A DNA stretch of 8,030 nucleotides from NCBI GenBank assembly GCA_028876695.1, contig JAGWRH010000313.1:1-8030 (forward strand), written 5' to 3'. A program made the position numbers and the translations under genes. This document shows, in pieces, positions 1 through 6,295 of the stretch. A model generated the notes under the pieces. It worked only from the letters and a program-made list of their open reading frames with translations, was not told the origin of the DNA and made no database searches. Source of the stretch: Acidobacteriota bacterium. Lineage in GTDB: Bacteria; Acidobacteriota; Terriglobia; Acidiferrales; UBA7541. Positions within the stretch are counted from its first letter, which is position 1, and the number at the start of each line of letters is the position of its first letter.

Positions 1-778
1 GCGTCATGGCCCACCATGCCGCAAATCCCAGCAAAATCTGCAGCCCGAAAAACGAGTGCAGCCAGATCACGCCTTTGCGCAGCGTGCGGCTCTCCGTAAA
101 CCGCTTCTTCACCACCCGCCCGGTCCAAACGACCATTGCAGTAACCACCGCCGCGCCCACCAGGTGCGGAATGATATCCGTTGCTCCGTGCCGGTAAGCA
201 GCGCCGAGCAAAATCTGCGCTAGGATCACGCCGGTCGTCGCCGAGGCCAGCGCCGTGGCGCGCGGCGAACCGCGATCCTCAAACTGCGGCGCGTGTTCGC
301 GCCACCACGGGCTCAGGTAAACCGTGAGCCCGACGAGCGTGAGGAAATATATCTGCGCCAGCGTCGCGTGCGCTGTCGCCGAAACCGACGGGTCGCCTTC
401 CAGCACGCGTAACCCGCCCAGCAGCGCCTGCGCAATCACCAGCCCGACGGCAGTCCATCCCAGCCGCCGCGCCAGCCGTCGCTTCTCGACGCGCTGGATC
501 CAAATCGCCAGCCCGAGCGTCAGCAGCGCCACGATGCCCGCCACCACCCGATGCGAATATTCAAAGCGTATGCCGCCTACGAAATGCGCGGGAAAGAGCG
601 CGTGATTGTGCGCCAGAGGCCACGTCGGGATGGAATCGCCCGCGTCGTTGTTGGTCACCAGCGCCCCTGCCATCAGAAGAAGAATCGTGCAGCAGGTGGT
701 GAGGAGCGCGAATCGGTAAGCGCCGCGAGAAGTTAGTTTGCTACTGTCGGCCATCGTGAATGAAATCGGACCCTTCAT
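1..778 (-). CDS. ctaA: Heme A synthase, COX15/CtaA family (partial, C-terminus off the left edge)
   Basis: This integral membrane enzyme oxidises the methyl group of heme O to make heme A for aa3-type cytochrome oxidases. The frame is open from base 778 to the left edge (about 259 residues). Counting from the internal ATG at 754, the protein shows hydrophobic helices, an AGALVTNNDAG segment (about 29-39), a PTWPL motif (43-47), EYSHR with His68, SATAHATLAQ with His129, LLGAAYRHG (182-190) and PHLVGAA with His197. These resemble the conserved His-bearing helices of the family, which bind heme; the fourth expected His would lie beyond the edge. I chose ATG 778 because GAGG sits 10 bases upstream. 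ATG 754, in frame, has only a distant AAGGG and gives a product 8 residues shorter. In many bacteria this gene sits beside heme O synthase and oxidase genes, which would then lie to the left. The family call is firm; the exact start is not. Confidence 0.9.
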   Translation of the reverse strand, partial: MKGPISFTMADSSKLTSRGAYRFALLTTCCTILLLMAGALVTNNDAGDSIPTWPLAHNHALFPAHFVGGIRFEYSHRVVAGIVALLTLGLAIWIQRVEKRRLARRLGWTAVGLVIAQALLGGLRVLEGDPSVSATAHATLAQIYFLTLVGLTVYLSPWWREHAPQFEDRGSPRATALASATTGVILAQILLGAAYRHGATDIIPHLVGAAVVTAMVVWTGRVVKKRFTESRTLRKGVIWLHSFFGLQILLGFAAWWAMT

Positions 779-814
779 TCTACGGACGCCTCACAAAAAA
801 CGCAAAGGATTCTG

Positions 815-850
815 TTCTAGAGGCTAGAGGCTGGGAGTTAGAAGCTAGAA
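815..850. repeat. Degenerate 7-bp tandem repeat, copy A
   Basis: Read on the plus strand this stretch divides into TTCTAG, AGGCTAG, AGGCTGG, GAGTTAG, AAGCTAG and a trailing AA. The consensus unit is about AGGCTAG, repeated roughly five times with point changes. It is intergenic, 37 bases upstream of the heme A synthase start. A second array with the same unit and orientation lies about 190 bases away. It resembles in kind the heptameric short tandem repeats described in some cyanobacteria, although the unit differs and no relationship is implied. Confidence 0.7.
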
Positions 851-1035
851 CGGAAATTCGGTCGATTTGCGCGGAGGAGGCGTGGCGTAGTGCGCGGTGA
901 GGGGTTTGAAGGTTCGAATTTGTGTCGATCTGAGTGAAAGGCGAGGGTGCATTTTCAATGACTTGCGAGGTGTTTAGATCGTCCGGCTGTGTCGATCTGG
1001 CGCCACCGACTGAAGTAGGGGGCTGACACGGAGCG

Positions 1036-1070
1036 TTGCTAGAAGCTAGAGGTCGGAAGCAGGAGGCTGG
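1036..1070. repeat. Degenerate 7-bp tandem repeat, copy B
   Basis: The plus strand divides into TTGCTAG, AAGCTAG, AGGTCGG, AAGCAGG and AGGCTGG, five heptads sharing the AGGCTAG-like consensus of the array at 815-850. Two units are shared almost exactly between the arrays (AAGCTAG and AGGCTGG). This makes a common origin or a common expansion mechanism more likely than chance. Confidence 0.65.
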
Positions 1071-1173
1071 ACGATTCGCTGGATTCATCGCGCTGGCACC
1101 TCCTTTCTTGTTTCTTGAACGATTTACAGACAAACGAGCTGTGTGCGCCGCCGATGATGGTTCAAGCTGCGCT

Positions 1174-1220
1174 GCCTGCCTGCGACAGGCAGGCCCGCCC
1201 TCAGCAGGTTTTGAGCGGGC
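1174..1220. repeat. REP-like double palindrome
   Basis: There are two adjoining inverted repeats. The first is perfect: GCCTGCCTG (1174-1182), loop CGA, CAGGCAGGC (1186-1194). The second pairs GCCCGC (1193-1198) with GCGGGC (1215-1220) and TCA (1201-1203) with TGA (1212-1214), with a CC bulge and a loop of 8 bases. The two share bases 1193-1194, so they would be alternative or partly competing folds. Neither strand has a T-tract after the stem, so a rho-independent terminator is unlikely. It looks like an interspersed extragenic palindromic element, but only one copy lies in this window. Confidence 0.55.
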
Positions 1221-1271
1221 AACAAAAACGAGGAACGGTAGCATGGGAATCACGCAGCGTACAGGTTCAAT

Positions 1272-1661
1272 TTAGCGATAGTACTTGCCGAAGGCCAGGG
1301 GCTGGAAGTTCAAGGCGAGAAGAAGACCGCATCTTTGCGATTCGAGATCGCCGAGCGAAGTTCCCACCATCATGAATCCGAGCGTGAGGCGTCCGGCGAG
1401 AGAATTGATGAGGTGCGATGCGGACACCGCACCCGGTTTGTAACGCTATAGCTACTCGGGCTCGCAGGACACCGACGACGAATGATAGGTTGGGTGAAGG
1501 TGCGTTTGGTTGTCGATCGGCTCGTAGCTGCCGGAACACGCCCAATATCCGCAGGAAGAACCAGGATCTTCGTATACGATCGCAGGAGAATTGGAAGCTA
1601 CCATACCGCCGCTGTCCGGCGTGGCGAAGACGCGATTCCGAGCGAGCCCGATCAGCCGGAG
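1272..1661 (-). pseudogene. Probable remnant of a protein-coding gene, frame broken by two TAG codons
   Basis: One minus-strand frame, open from 1661, looks coding on both sides of two in-frame TAG codons at 1454-1452 and 1448-1446. The upstream part includes YEDPGSSCGYWACSGSYEP and PIDNQTHLHPTY. The downstream part reads LAGRLTLGFMMVGTSLGD, then LLLALNFQPLAFGKYYR, and ends at TAA (1274-1272). The downstream end has alternating polar and apolar residues with a final aromatic/Arg terminus, which may suggest a beta-strand-rich or outer-membrane tail. I do not recognise the family. Neither half has a good ribosome-binding site: ATG 1604 (50 residues) and GTG 1427 (51 residues) are the only usable starts. 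The remnant begins 41 bases downstream of the Sel1 protein gene on the same strand. Alternatives are two tiny genes or chance open frames. Confidence 0.35.
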
Positions 1662-1702
1662 TTATCAGCCCGTCCGCTATCGCAGCCTGCGCGCGGATCT
1701 CG

Positions 1703-3967
1703 CTACCAGAGCAGGCCGCAGGACTGGTTGCTTTCCGACTGCGGCACGGCGAACCAGTAGAGTTTCACGGGACTCGAATCCACGGCCGATGCCCCGCCGG
1801 TTGTGGCCCAGATTCCGCCGCCCTCGCCGCCGTAGGTTTGGCCGGGCTTCAGGGTGACGGATCCGGTTTCATCCTTCGCGGGCTGGCCGCCGCGCGCGAA
1901 GGTGAAGGTCACGTACAACGGCAGGTTGGAATTATTCGTCAGAAAACCGACTGCGAAACCATCGGAATTGAGCTTGGAGGTGGCGGTCACGAAACCTGAT
2001 TCATTAAGGCAGGTAACAGCGCCGGTGGAATTGCTGTTGCCAGCGGAAGAGCTGTTCGAGGAAGCGGCGGCTTGCTGCTGCGCCTGCTGCGCCGCTTGTG
2101 CGGCAGCCTGGGCGCGCGCTGCGGCGGCTTGCTGCTGCGCCTGTTCGCGCGCTTCTTCCTCGCGCTGCTCGGTGGCGCGCTGTTGGGCGGCCTGGGCGCG
2201 GGCGGCGTCGTTGGCGGCGCCCAGGGCGACCATGTTCGCGGCTTGCTGGTTGGCGGTGTCGACGATGCTCGGCTGCGGATTCTGCTGCATCTGCTGAGCG
2301 AGCGCACCGCCAAAGCTGGCATCGCGATGCGGAGCTTCCTGAACTTCTTCACCCTGCAGACGAGCGATTTCCGAGCGGTCGTCGTCGGCCTGATTGCGGT
2401 CCTTGGCGGCTTCGGAGCGGAATTTGGCTACTCCAATTGAATTGATATTTTCGCAGCCCTGCCGGGCGATGGCCGCGTACGGGCCAAATCCGCCGACGCA
2501 GTTGGAATTGGCGGCGAGATTATCGGCGTTGTGGTCCGCGTCGTTGGCGTCGCTTTCGAGCCGCTGGATTTCGCTGTTCAGGCTGTCGATTTTGTCCTGA
2601 ACTGCCTGGCGGTCCGGTGTTCCATTATTCGCCTGTTCCGAAGCATCTGCCTGGGCCTGGTTCTGCGCGCCCTGCTGTTGCTGCGCCGCGATCAATTTCC
2701 AACTAGCGAGATCGGCGCAACCCCGAGTGGTTCGCTGACAGAGGTCTTCACCGACTTTCTGAATGCGCGCAGGTTGGCTGAAATAGCCGTTGTAAGCACC
2801 GGAAACGCTAAAAAACGCGGAGTTCACGCACCAATCGATGCCGCCTTTCGGCGCGCCCGAAACGCACGACGGAGAGTTATCGGCGACGGCAAGCGCCCCC
2901 GCAAAGTTTTCCGTGGGATACCCGATCGCCTGCGCCAGCGATGAACATTCCTCGGTCTGGTTTGCCGATCCTTGGGAATTCGCAAGGGCGCAGGCTCGGA
3001 ATAGAGCCTGGTACACCTGGTAGTGCGCCTGTGAGGCGGTGAAATCCATAGAGTCATACCCGGGATCCGGCGTGCGCAATTTTGATGCGACGTCTTCACA
3101 TGCGCTCTGTTTGGCGAGCACATTGCAGTCCTTCCATGACTGCTTTAATTGCTTGGCATCCCATTTGTCCAAACCGCGCGTCGCGTTTTTGTCCGGGCGG
3201 TCGAGTTGCCAGGATTGTGCAGCAACGAGCAGCGATTTCACGTCTTCCGGAGTGAGTGTGCTGACGTTCGTGTTTGCATCAATCGCAGTGAGTGGCGGGC
3301 GATTGGGCGCGCAGTAGCCGCCGTAACCAGCGTCCCAGCGCGACCCGGCGGGACAGGGGTGGGCTGCTACCGCTGCTGCCGCACCAGTCGCGGCGGCGGA
3401 TTCGGCACCGCTCCCCGGGGCGCCCTGAGCCAGCCATTTTTCGAGGTCGGACGCGCATTTTTGCGCTGCTGAGTTGCCCTGCGCCGCAGACTTTTGATAC
3501 CAAGACAGCGCTTGCGAGAGATCCACGGCGGTTCCCAGGCCGCGCTCGAAAATATGCCCGAGCATGAGTTCCGCCACGGCGCCGGCGGGCCACCCGCCGG
3601 AATAGTTCTGGGCTGCCGCTTTTTCGAACCAGCCGCGCGCTTCACCGTAATCGCGCGTAATCTGGAATCCATTGTATCGATTGCCATAAAAGACGAACGA
3701 GCCGTACAGGTATTGGGCCACCGGGTCGCCCTGTTGAGCCTGCTGCGCGTAGCAGTAGAGGATTGTGGAGTTTACGGGAGTCGGAGATTTCAACGGAGAA
3801 CTCGGATCGAGAGTTTGGGCGTTGCGCAGCGCAGCCACCACGCCGGCGCACGCGCCCGTTGTCGTTTGCGCGCGCGACAGGCCTGGGGAGAACAGCACGA
3901 AGATCCAGCACAGGAGCAGGGAGAAAGCCGAGCGAACGAATACCGGTGGGGCAGGGCTGGGCCGCAT
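1703..3967 (-). CDS. Secreted Sel1-repeat protein with Ala/Gln-rich coiled region, function unknown
   Basis: This is a 754-residue exported protein of unknown function. Residues 1-33 form a signal peptide: basic N-region, hydrophobic core SLLLCWIFVLF, and a signal peptidase I site after SRA. The Cys at 20 is not in a lipobox. Two Sel1-like (TPR-type) repeats lie at about 83-119 (ending ARGWFEKAAAQN) and 129-165 (ending ALSWYQKSAAQGN); such repeats usually mediate protein contacts. A CPAGSRWDAGYGGYC segment follows at 205-219, then a Cys-rich region of no known family. The mature part has 17 Cys, which fits disulfides outside the cytoplasm. Residues from about 448 to 480 are predicted coiled coil. 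About 575-637 is an Ala/Gln/Arg helix, followed by a Ser/Asn linker and a compact C-terminal domain of about 100 residues that looks beta-rich. The start is supported by GGAGG 10 bases upstream of ATG. A 213-base spacer lies upstream of it. Confidence 0.85.
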   Translation of the reverse strand: MRPSPAPPVFVRSAFSLLLCWIFVLFSPGLSRAQTTTGACAGVVAALRNAQTLDPSSPLKSPTPVNSTILYCYAQQAQQGDPVAQYLYGSFVFYGNRYNGFQITRDYGEARGWFEKAAAQNYSGGWPAGAVAELMLGHIFERGLGTAVDLSQALSWYQKSAAQGNSAAQKCASDLEKWLAQGAPGSGAESAAATGAAAAVAAHPCPAGSRWDAGYGGYCAPNRPPLTAIDANTNVSTLTPEDVKSLLVAAQSWQLDRPDKNATRGLDKWDAKQLKQSWKDCNVLAKQSACEDVASKLRTPDPGYDSMDFTASQAHYQVYQALFRACALANSQGSANQTEECSSLAQAIGYPTENFAGALAVADNSPSCVSGAPKGGIDWCVNSAFFSVSGAYNGYFSQPARIQKVGEDLCQRTTRGCADLASWKLIAAQQQQGAQNQAQADASEQANNGTPDRQAVQDKIDSLNSEIQRLESDANDADHNADNLAANSNCVGGFGPYAAIARQGCENINSIGVAKFRSEAAKDRNQADDDRSEIARLQGEEVQEAPHRDASFGGALAQQMQQNPQPSIVDTANQQAANMVALGAANDAARAQAAQQRATEQREEEAREQAQQQAAAARAQAAAQAAQQAQQQAAASSNSSSAGNSNSTGAVTCLNESGFVTATSKLNSDGFAVGFLTNNSNLPLYVTFTFARGGQPAKDETGSVTLKPGQTYGGEGGGIWATTGGASAVDSSPVKLYWFAVPQSESNQSCGLLW
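2064..2143. repeat. 23-bp perfect direct repeat inside the Sel1 protein gene
   Basis: Bases 2064-2086 and 2121-2143 are identical over 23 bases, 57 bases apart, which is a whole number of codons. On the coding (minus) strand each copy encodes an AQQQAAA-type segment of the Ala/Gln-rich helix. In-frame duplication of this kind suggests repeat-length change by slippage or recombination without frame loss. Confidence 0.7.
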
Positions 3968-3977
3968 GCGGATAATG

Positions 3978-4027
3978 CCTCCGGAAAAAAATTATGAATA
4001 TGAATTAATTGCGTCGCCAGTTCCCAA
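3978..4027 (-). promoter_or_regulatory. AT-rich promoter-like patch and ribosome-binding site before the Sel1 protein gene
   Basis: On the minus strand an AT-rich island in an otherwise G+C-rich window carries two tandem -10-like hexamers, CATATT (4002-3997) and CATAAT (3996-3991). A run of seven T and the Shine-Dalgarno GGAGG (3982-3978) follow. The best -35-like match, TTGGGA (4027-4022), is 19 bases from CATATT, which is wider than usual. The ribosome-binding site is clear; the promoter is tentative, and the leader would be very short. Confidence 0.3.
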
Positions 4028-4128
4028 AAGGCGCGGCGCAATGGTGGCAGGGTAAGCGGAGGCGAGCAGGCCGCCAATGGTACGGAAGTCCCGGCGTGTA
4101 ACGCGGGAGTTAATGCCGAACGCAAATG

Positions 4129-4143
4129 TGCCGCCAGGCGGCA
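4129..4143. repeat. Short perfect inverted repeat between the GGDEF and Sel1 genes
   Basis: TGCCGCC (4129-4135), one central A, then GGCGGCA (4137-4143) form a perfect 7-bp-arm palindrome. It starts 38 bases past the stop of the GGDEF-like gene and lies 162 bases upstream of the Sel1 protein start. No T-tract follows on the minus strand, so it could be an operator or a simple hairpin rather than a classical terminator. Confidence 0.4.
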
Positions 4144-4180
4144 AACTCAGGACGCTCCGAAAGCGCCGAGACAAAACGCG

Positions 4181-4990
4181 CTAGCGGGATTGGGAGGCGC
4201 CGTCGAGGCTGGCTTTGCCGTAGAGGTGGAGGACTTCGTTGGCGCGGCGAATGAGGTCGGAGGGGACTTCGCCGGGCTTGTAATCGATCCAGCCGACAGA
4301 AATCGTCAGGCTGACGTCCTTGCCGGAAATTTCCATGTCGAGTTCGCCAAGACGGTCGAGGACGTGCTTCGCGTCGTTGAGGCTGCATTCGGGCAGCGCA
4401 ATCAAGAAGCTATCGGATTCGACGCGCATGGCAAAATCGGCGCCGCGGCTGGCCTTCCGCAGGCGATTCGAGAACTCCTTGATCACTGCGTCGGCGGCGG
4501 CCGCACCGTAGCGGCGAGGAAATTGAGCGAAATCGTCGAGCTGGATGGCGCCGATGCTGAGCGGCGTCTTGCGGCGGCGGGTGCGGGCCACTTCCTTGCC
4601 CAGCAGATATTCAAACGATGCGCGCGTGCAGAGGCCCGTGGCGGAATCGAGACGGAACGAGTCCTGCGGCGCGGCGCCTGCCGGATTCATCAGCGCGTCG
4701 CCGGAGCTTTGCATCGCGCGCAATTCCCGTTCCTCGCGGCGGAACCACCACTGGCGATAGACCATCCACGCGTCAAAGAGCAGCAGCAATTCGAACGCCG
4801 CCAGGCGCGCCTGCGCGGGACTGACGCTGTAGATGTGCGTGGCGTGCGTGAAAAGCGAATGGAACGCGGACAGGATCAAGACAGCGCCCGCGAGCAGAGT
4901 GGTGACCATCGCGGAAAACCACAACCACCACTCGCGCCGGTCAGATTTCGACGTCGGAATTCCGGCCGGGCGATCGAGGCTGGTTGGCAT
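4181..4990 (-). CDS. Membrane-anchored degenerate GGDEF-domain protein, probably not an active diguanylate cyclase
   Basis: This protein has 269 residues from ATG 4990. Two hydrophobic segments (about 21-47 and 61-78) form a short membrane anchor, and a GGDEF-fold domain follows (about 114-262). Family landmarks are LDSATGL (113-119), PLSIGAIQLDDF (143-154) and SLTISVGWID (227-236). The signature itself is altered. Where active cyclases have RxGGDEF this protein has RVESDSF, so ESDSF (191-195) replaces GGDEF. The first metal-binding Asp of the DxD-like strand appears to be Gln149. An RGAD motif (182-185) stands at the position of the RxxD inhibitory site that binds c-di-GMP. Cyclase activity is therefore unlikely, and a c-di-GMP-binding or structural role is possible. 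An in-frame TTG at 5065 would add 25 residues; neither start has a good Shine-Dalgarno. The heptosyltransferase gene lies 176 bases upstream on the same strand. Confidence 0.85.
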   Translation of the reverse strand: MPTSLDRPAGIPTSKSDRREWWLWFSAMVTTLLAGAVLILSAFHSLFTHATHIYSVSPAQARLAAFELLLLFDAWMVYRQWWFRREERELRAMQSSGDALMNPAGAAPQDSFRLDSATGLCTRASFEYLLGKEVARTRRRKTPLSIGAIQLDDFAQFPRRYGAAAADAVIKEFSNRLRKASRGADFAMRVESDSFLIALPECSLNDAKHVLDRLGELDMEISGKDVSLTISVGWIDYKPGEVPSDLIRRANEVLHLYGKASLDGASQSR

Positions 4991-5166
4991 CGAATGCGTT
5001 GAGAAAGGGAGCCTCTGAGATTGCGGCTCAAGAGAAAGCCTATCCGCGCCCGCCCGCGAAAACAACTGTATGGAAGGACAGGCGCGCGCACCTGTACCAA
5101 AGACCAGCGCGGAAACGTTGCTCTGTGGAGCTAGAAAGCTCGGGCGGCGGTAGCCGGCCAGTCCCG

Positions 5167-6207
5167 TCAGGCAGATTGAATGACGGTAATTTCCTGCTCC
5201 ACGGCGGCGAGGACGCGATTCACGGAAATGGCCAGCATCACTGGCGAGTAGGAGTTCTGGCGTACGTAGTCGCCGCGAACGTAGTCCGGCAACTGCGAGG
5301 GATCGGACGCGGCCTGGACGACCAAGCCGCGCGGCAGCGGGCCGTTACGCTGCGGATCGGTGGTGCCGAAGAGGCCAATCACGCGCGTGCCCAGCGCGGC
5401 GGCCAAATGCAATGGGCCGGTATCACCGGCGATGACGAGGCGAGCTTCGGCGAGCAGGGCGGCAAGTTCGTGAATATCGAGCGAAAGCGCCACGGGCTTG
5501 GCGGGCGCGGCGCCGCGAATGATTTCGCGCGCCATGGCTTCTTCTCCCGGCGCGATATTGATGATGGCCGGCAGATGATGACTTCGCTCGATCGCCGCAG
5601 CGAGCGCGCCGAAGCGCTCCGGAGGCCAGCACTTCGATTTCCAGCCGCCGCCGGGGCTCATTACCACGTACGCAGCCGCGACGCCCTCGCGCGCGAGGCG
5701 TTCACGCACGTGCTGCGCCGCGTCGAGCGGGACTCGCAGCGGAAACTCGGGGACGGCGGACGGCTTCGCGCCGGCGCGCAAGGCGAGGTCGATAGTCATA
5801 TCGGAGATGTGGCGGCCGCTGGGGACGACGCGTTCGGTGTAGAAGAGCGCGGCGCCGGGCTCGCGCGTGGATTGCGCGGCGCGTCCGATGCGCCGGGGCG
5901 CGCCGGAGAGCCAGCCGAGCACGGCGGAGCGGTAGCGGCCCTGCAGATCGAGCGCGCAGCCGTAACGCGCGCGGCGCAACCGGGCAATCAGCGCCAGGAC
6001 GTCGCGCGGCCCGCGATCGAGAGGGATCACGTGGTCCACGCAGGTGACCAGCTCGACGAGAGGCGACCAGCGGCGGTCAACTACCCAATCGATTTGCGCC
6101 GCGGGAAACGCGGAGCGCAGCGCGGCAACCGCAGGAATGGTGTGCACCAGGTCGCCCAGCGAACTCAGGCGCACGATCAGAAACTTTTGCTCGGATGGAA
6201 CCGTCAT
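5167..6207 (-). CDS. Glycosyltransferase family 9, LPS heptosyltransferase type
   Basis: This 346-residue GT-B enzyme has the usual length for the family. Such enzymes transfer L-glycero-D-manno-heptose from ADP-heptose to the lipopolysaccharide inner core at the cytoplasmic face of the inner membrane. Residues 9-30 carry the N-terminal signature FLIVRLSSLGDLVHTIPAV; Asp19 aligns with the catalytic Asp of WaaC-type enzymes. MSPGGGWKSKCWPPERFG (183-200) matches the donor-phosphate loop with its Lys. GDTGPLHLAAALGTRVIG (261-278), followed by LFGTTDP, is the C-terminal nucleotide-sugar motif. The donor sugar cannot be told from sequence, and Acidobacteriota cores are poorly known, so a sugar other than heptose is possible. 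ATG 6207 is the only suitable start, with no clear Shine-Dalgarno. The oxygenase gene ends 88 bases upstream, so the two may be co-transcribed. Confidence 0.9.
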   Translation of the reverse strand: MTVPSEQKFLIVRLSSLGDLVHTIPAVAALRSAFPAAQIDWVVDRRWSPLVELVTCVDHVIPLDRGPRDVLALIARLRRARYGCALDLQGRYRSAVLGWLSGAPRRIGRAAQSTREPGAALFYTERVVPSGRHISDMTIDLALRAGAKPSAVPEFPLRVPLDAAQHVRERLAREGVAAAYVVMSPGGGWKSKCWPPERFGALAAAIERSHHLPAIINIAPGEEAMAREIIRGAAPAKPVALSLDIHELAALLAEARLVIAGDTGPLHLAAALGTRVIGLFGTTDPQRNGPLPRGLVVQAASDPSQLPDYVRGDYVRQNSYSPVMLAISVNRVLAAVEQEITVIQSA

Positions 6208-6295
6208 CGATTAGAAAAAACGCCGGAAGCTATGGTACGAGATTTCCAGAAATGGGGCCATGATTCGGTTTCCGAGATTCGGGGCCAGCGACACT

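Larger units (their letters stand above)
779..1271. other. Gene-poor spacer with repeats
   Basis: I see no convincing gene here. The longest minus-strand open frame (780-1253) reads straight through the heptad repeats and the palindromes, has a low-complexity composition, and matches no domain I know. The stretch holds two period-7 tandem repeats, a 12-bp direct repeat (TGTGTCGATCTG at 921-932 and 988-999) and a double hairpin at 1174-1220. It lies upstream of the heme A synthase gene, so that gene's promoter should be in its left part, but no clear -35/-10 pair is visible. Confidence 0.6.

Noticed and set aside
901..932. GGTTCGAAT at 911-919, resembling a tRNA T-loop
   Set aside because: The flanking bases cannot form the 5-bp T-stem, and no anticodon or acceptor stem fits around it.
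780..1253. A 157-codon minus-strand open frame in the spacer
   Set aside because: It reads through both heptad arrays and the double palindrome, and its composition is Ser/Ala/Pro/Arg low complexity with no motif or good ribosome-binding site.
1292..1326. A possible third heptad array (AGGCCAG, GGGCTGG, AAGTTCA, AGGCGAG)
   Set aside because: The units diverge too far from AGGCTAG, and the stretch is better explained as the 3' end of the broken minus-strand reading frame.
1854..2297. A plus-strand frame rich in Ala and Cys
   Set aside because: It is the reverse complement of the CAG/GCG-rich codons of the Ala/Gln-rich helix in the Sel1 protein gene, not an independent metal-binding protein.
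4190..5002. A 270-codon plus-strand open frame
   Set aside because: It is antisense to the GGDEF-like gene along almost its whole length, with no recognisable motif.
5128..5141. Small hairpin GAGCT-AGAA-AGCTC after the heptosyltransferase stop
   Set aside because: Only five base pairs with no T-tract on the minus strand; too weak to call a terminator.
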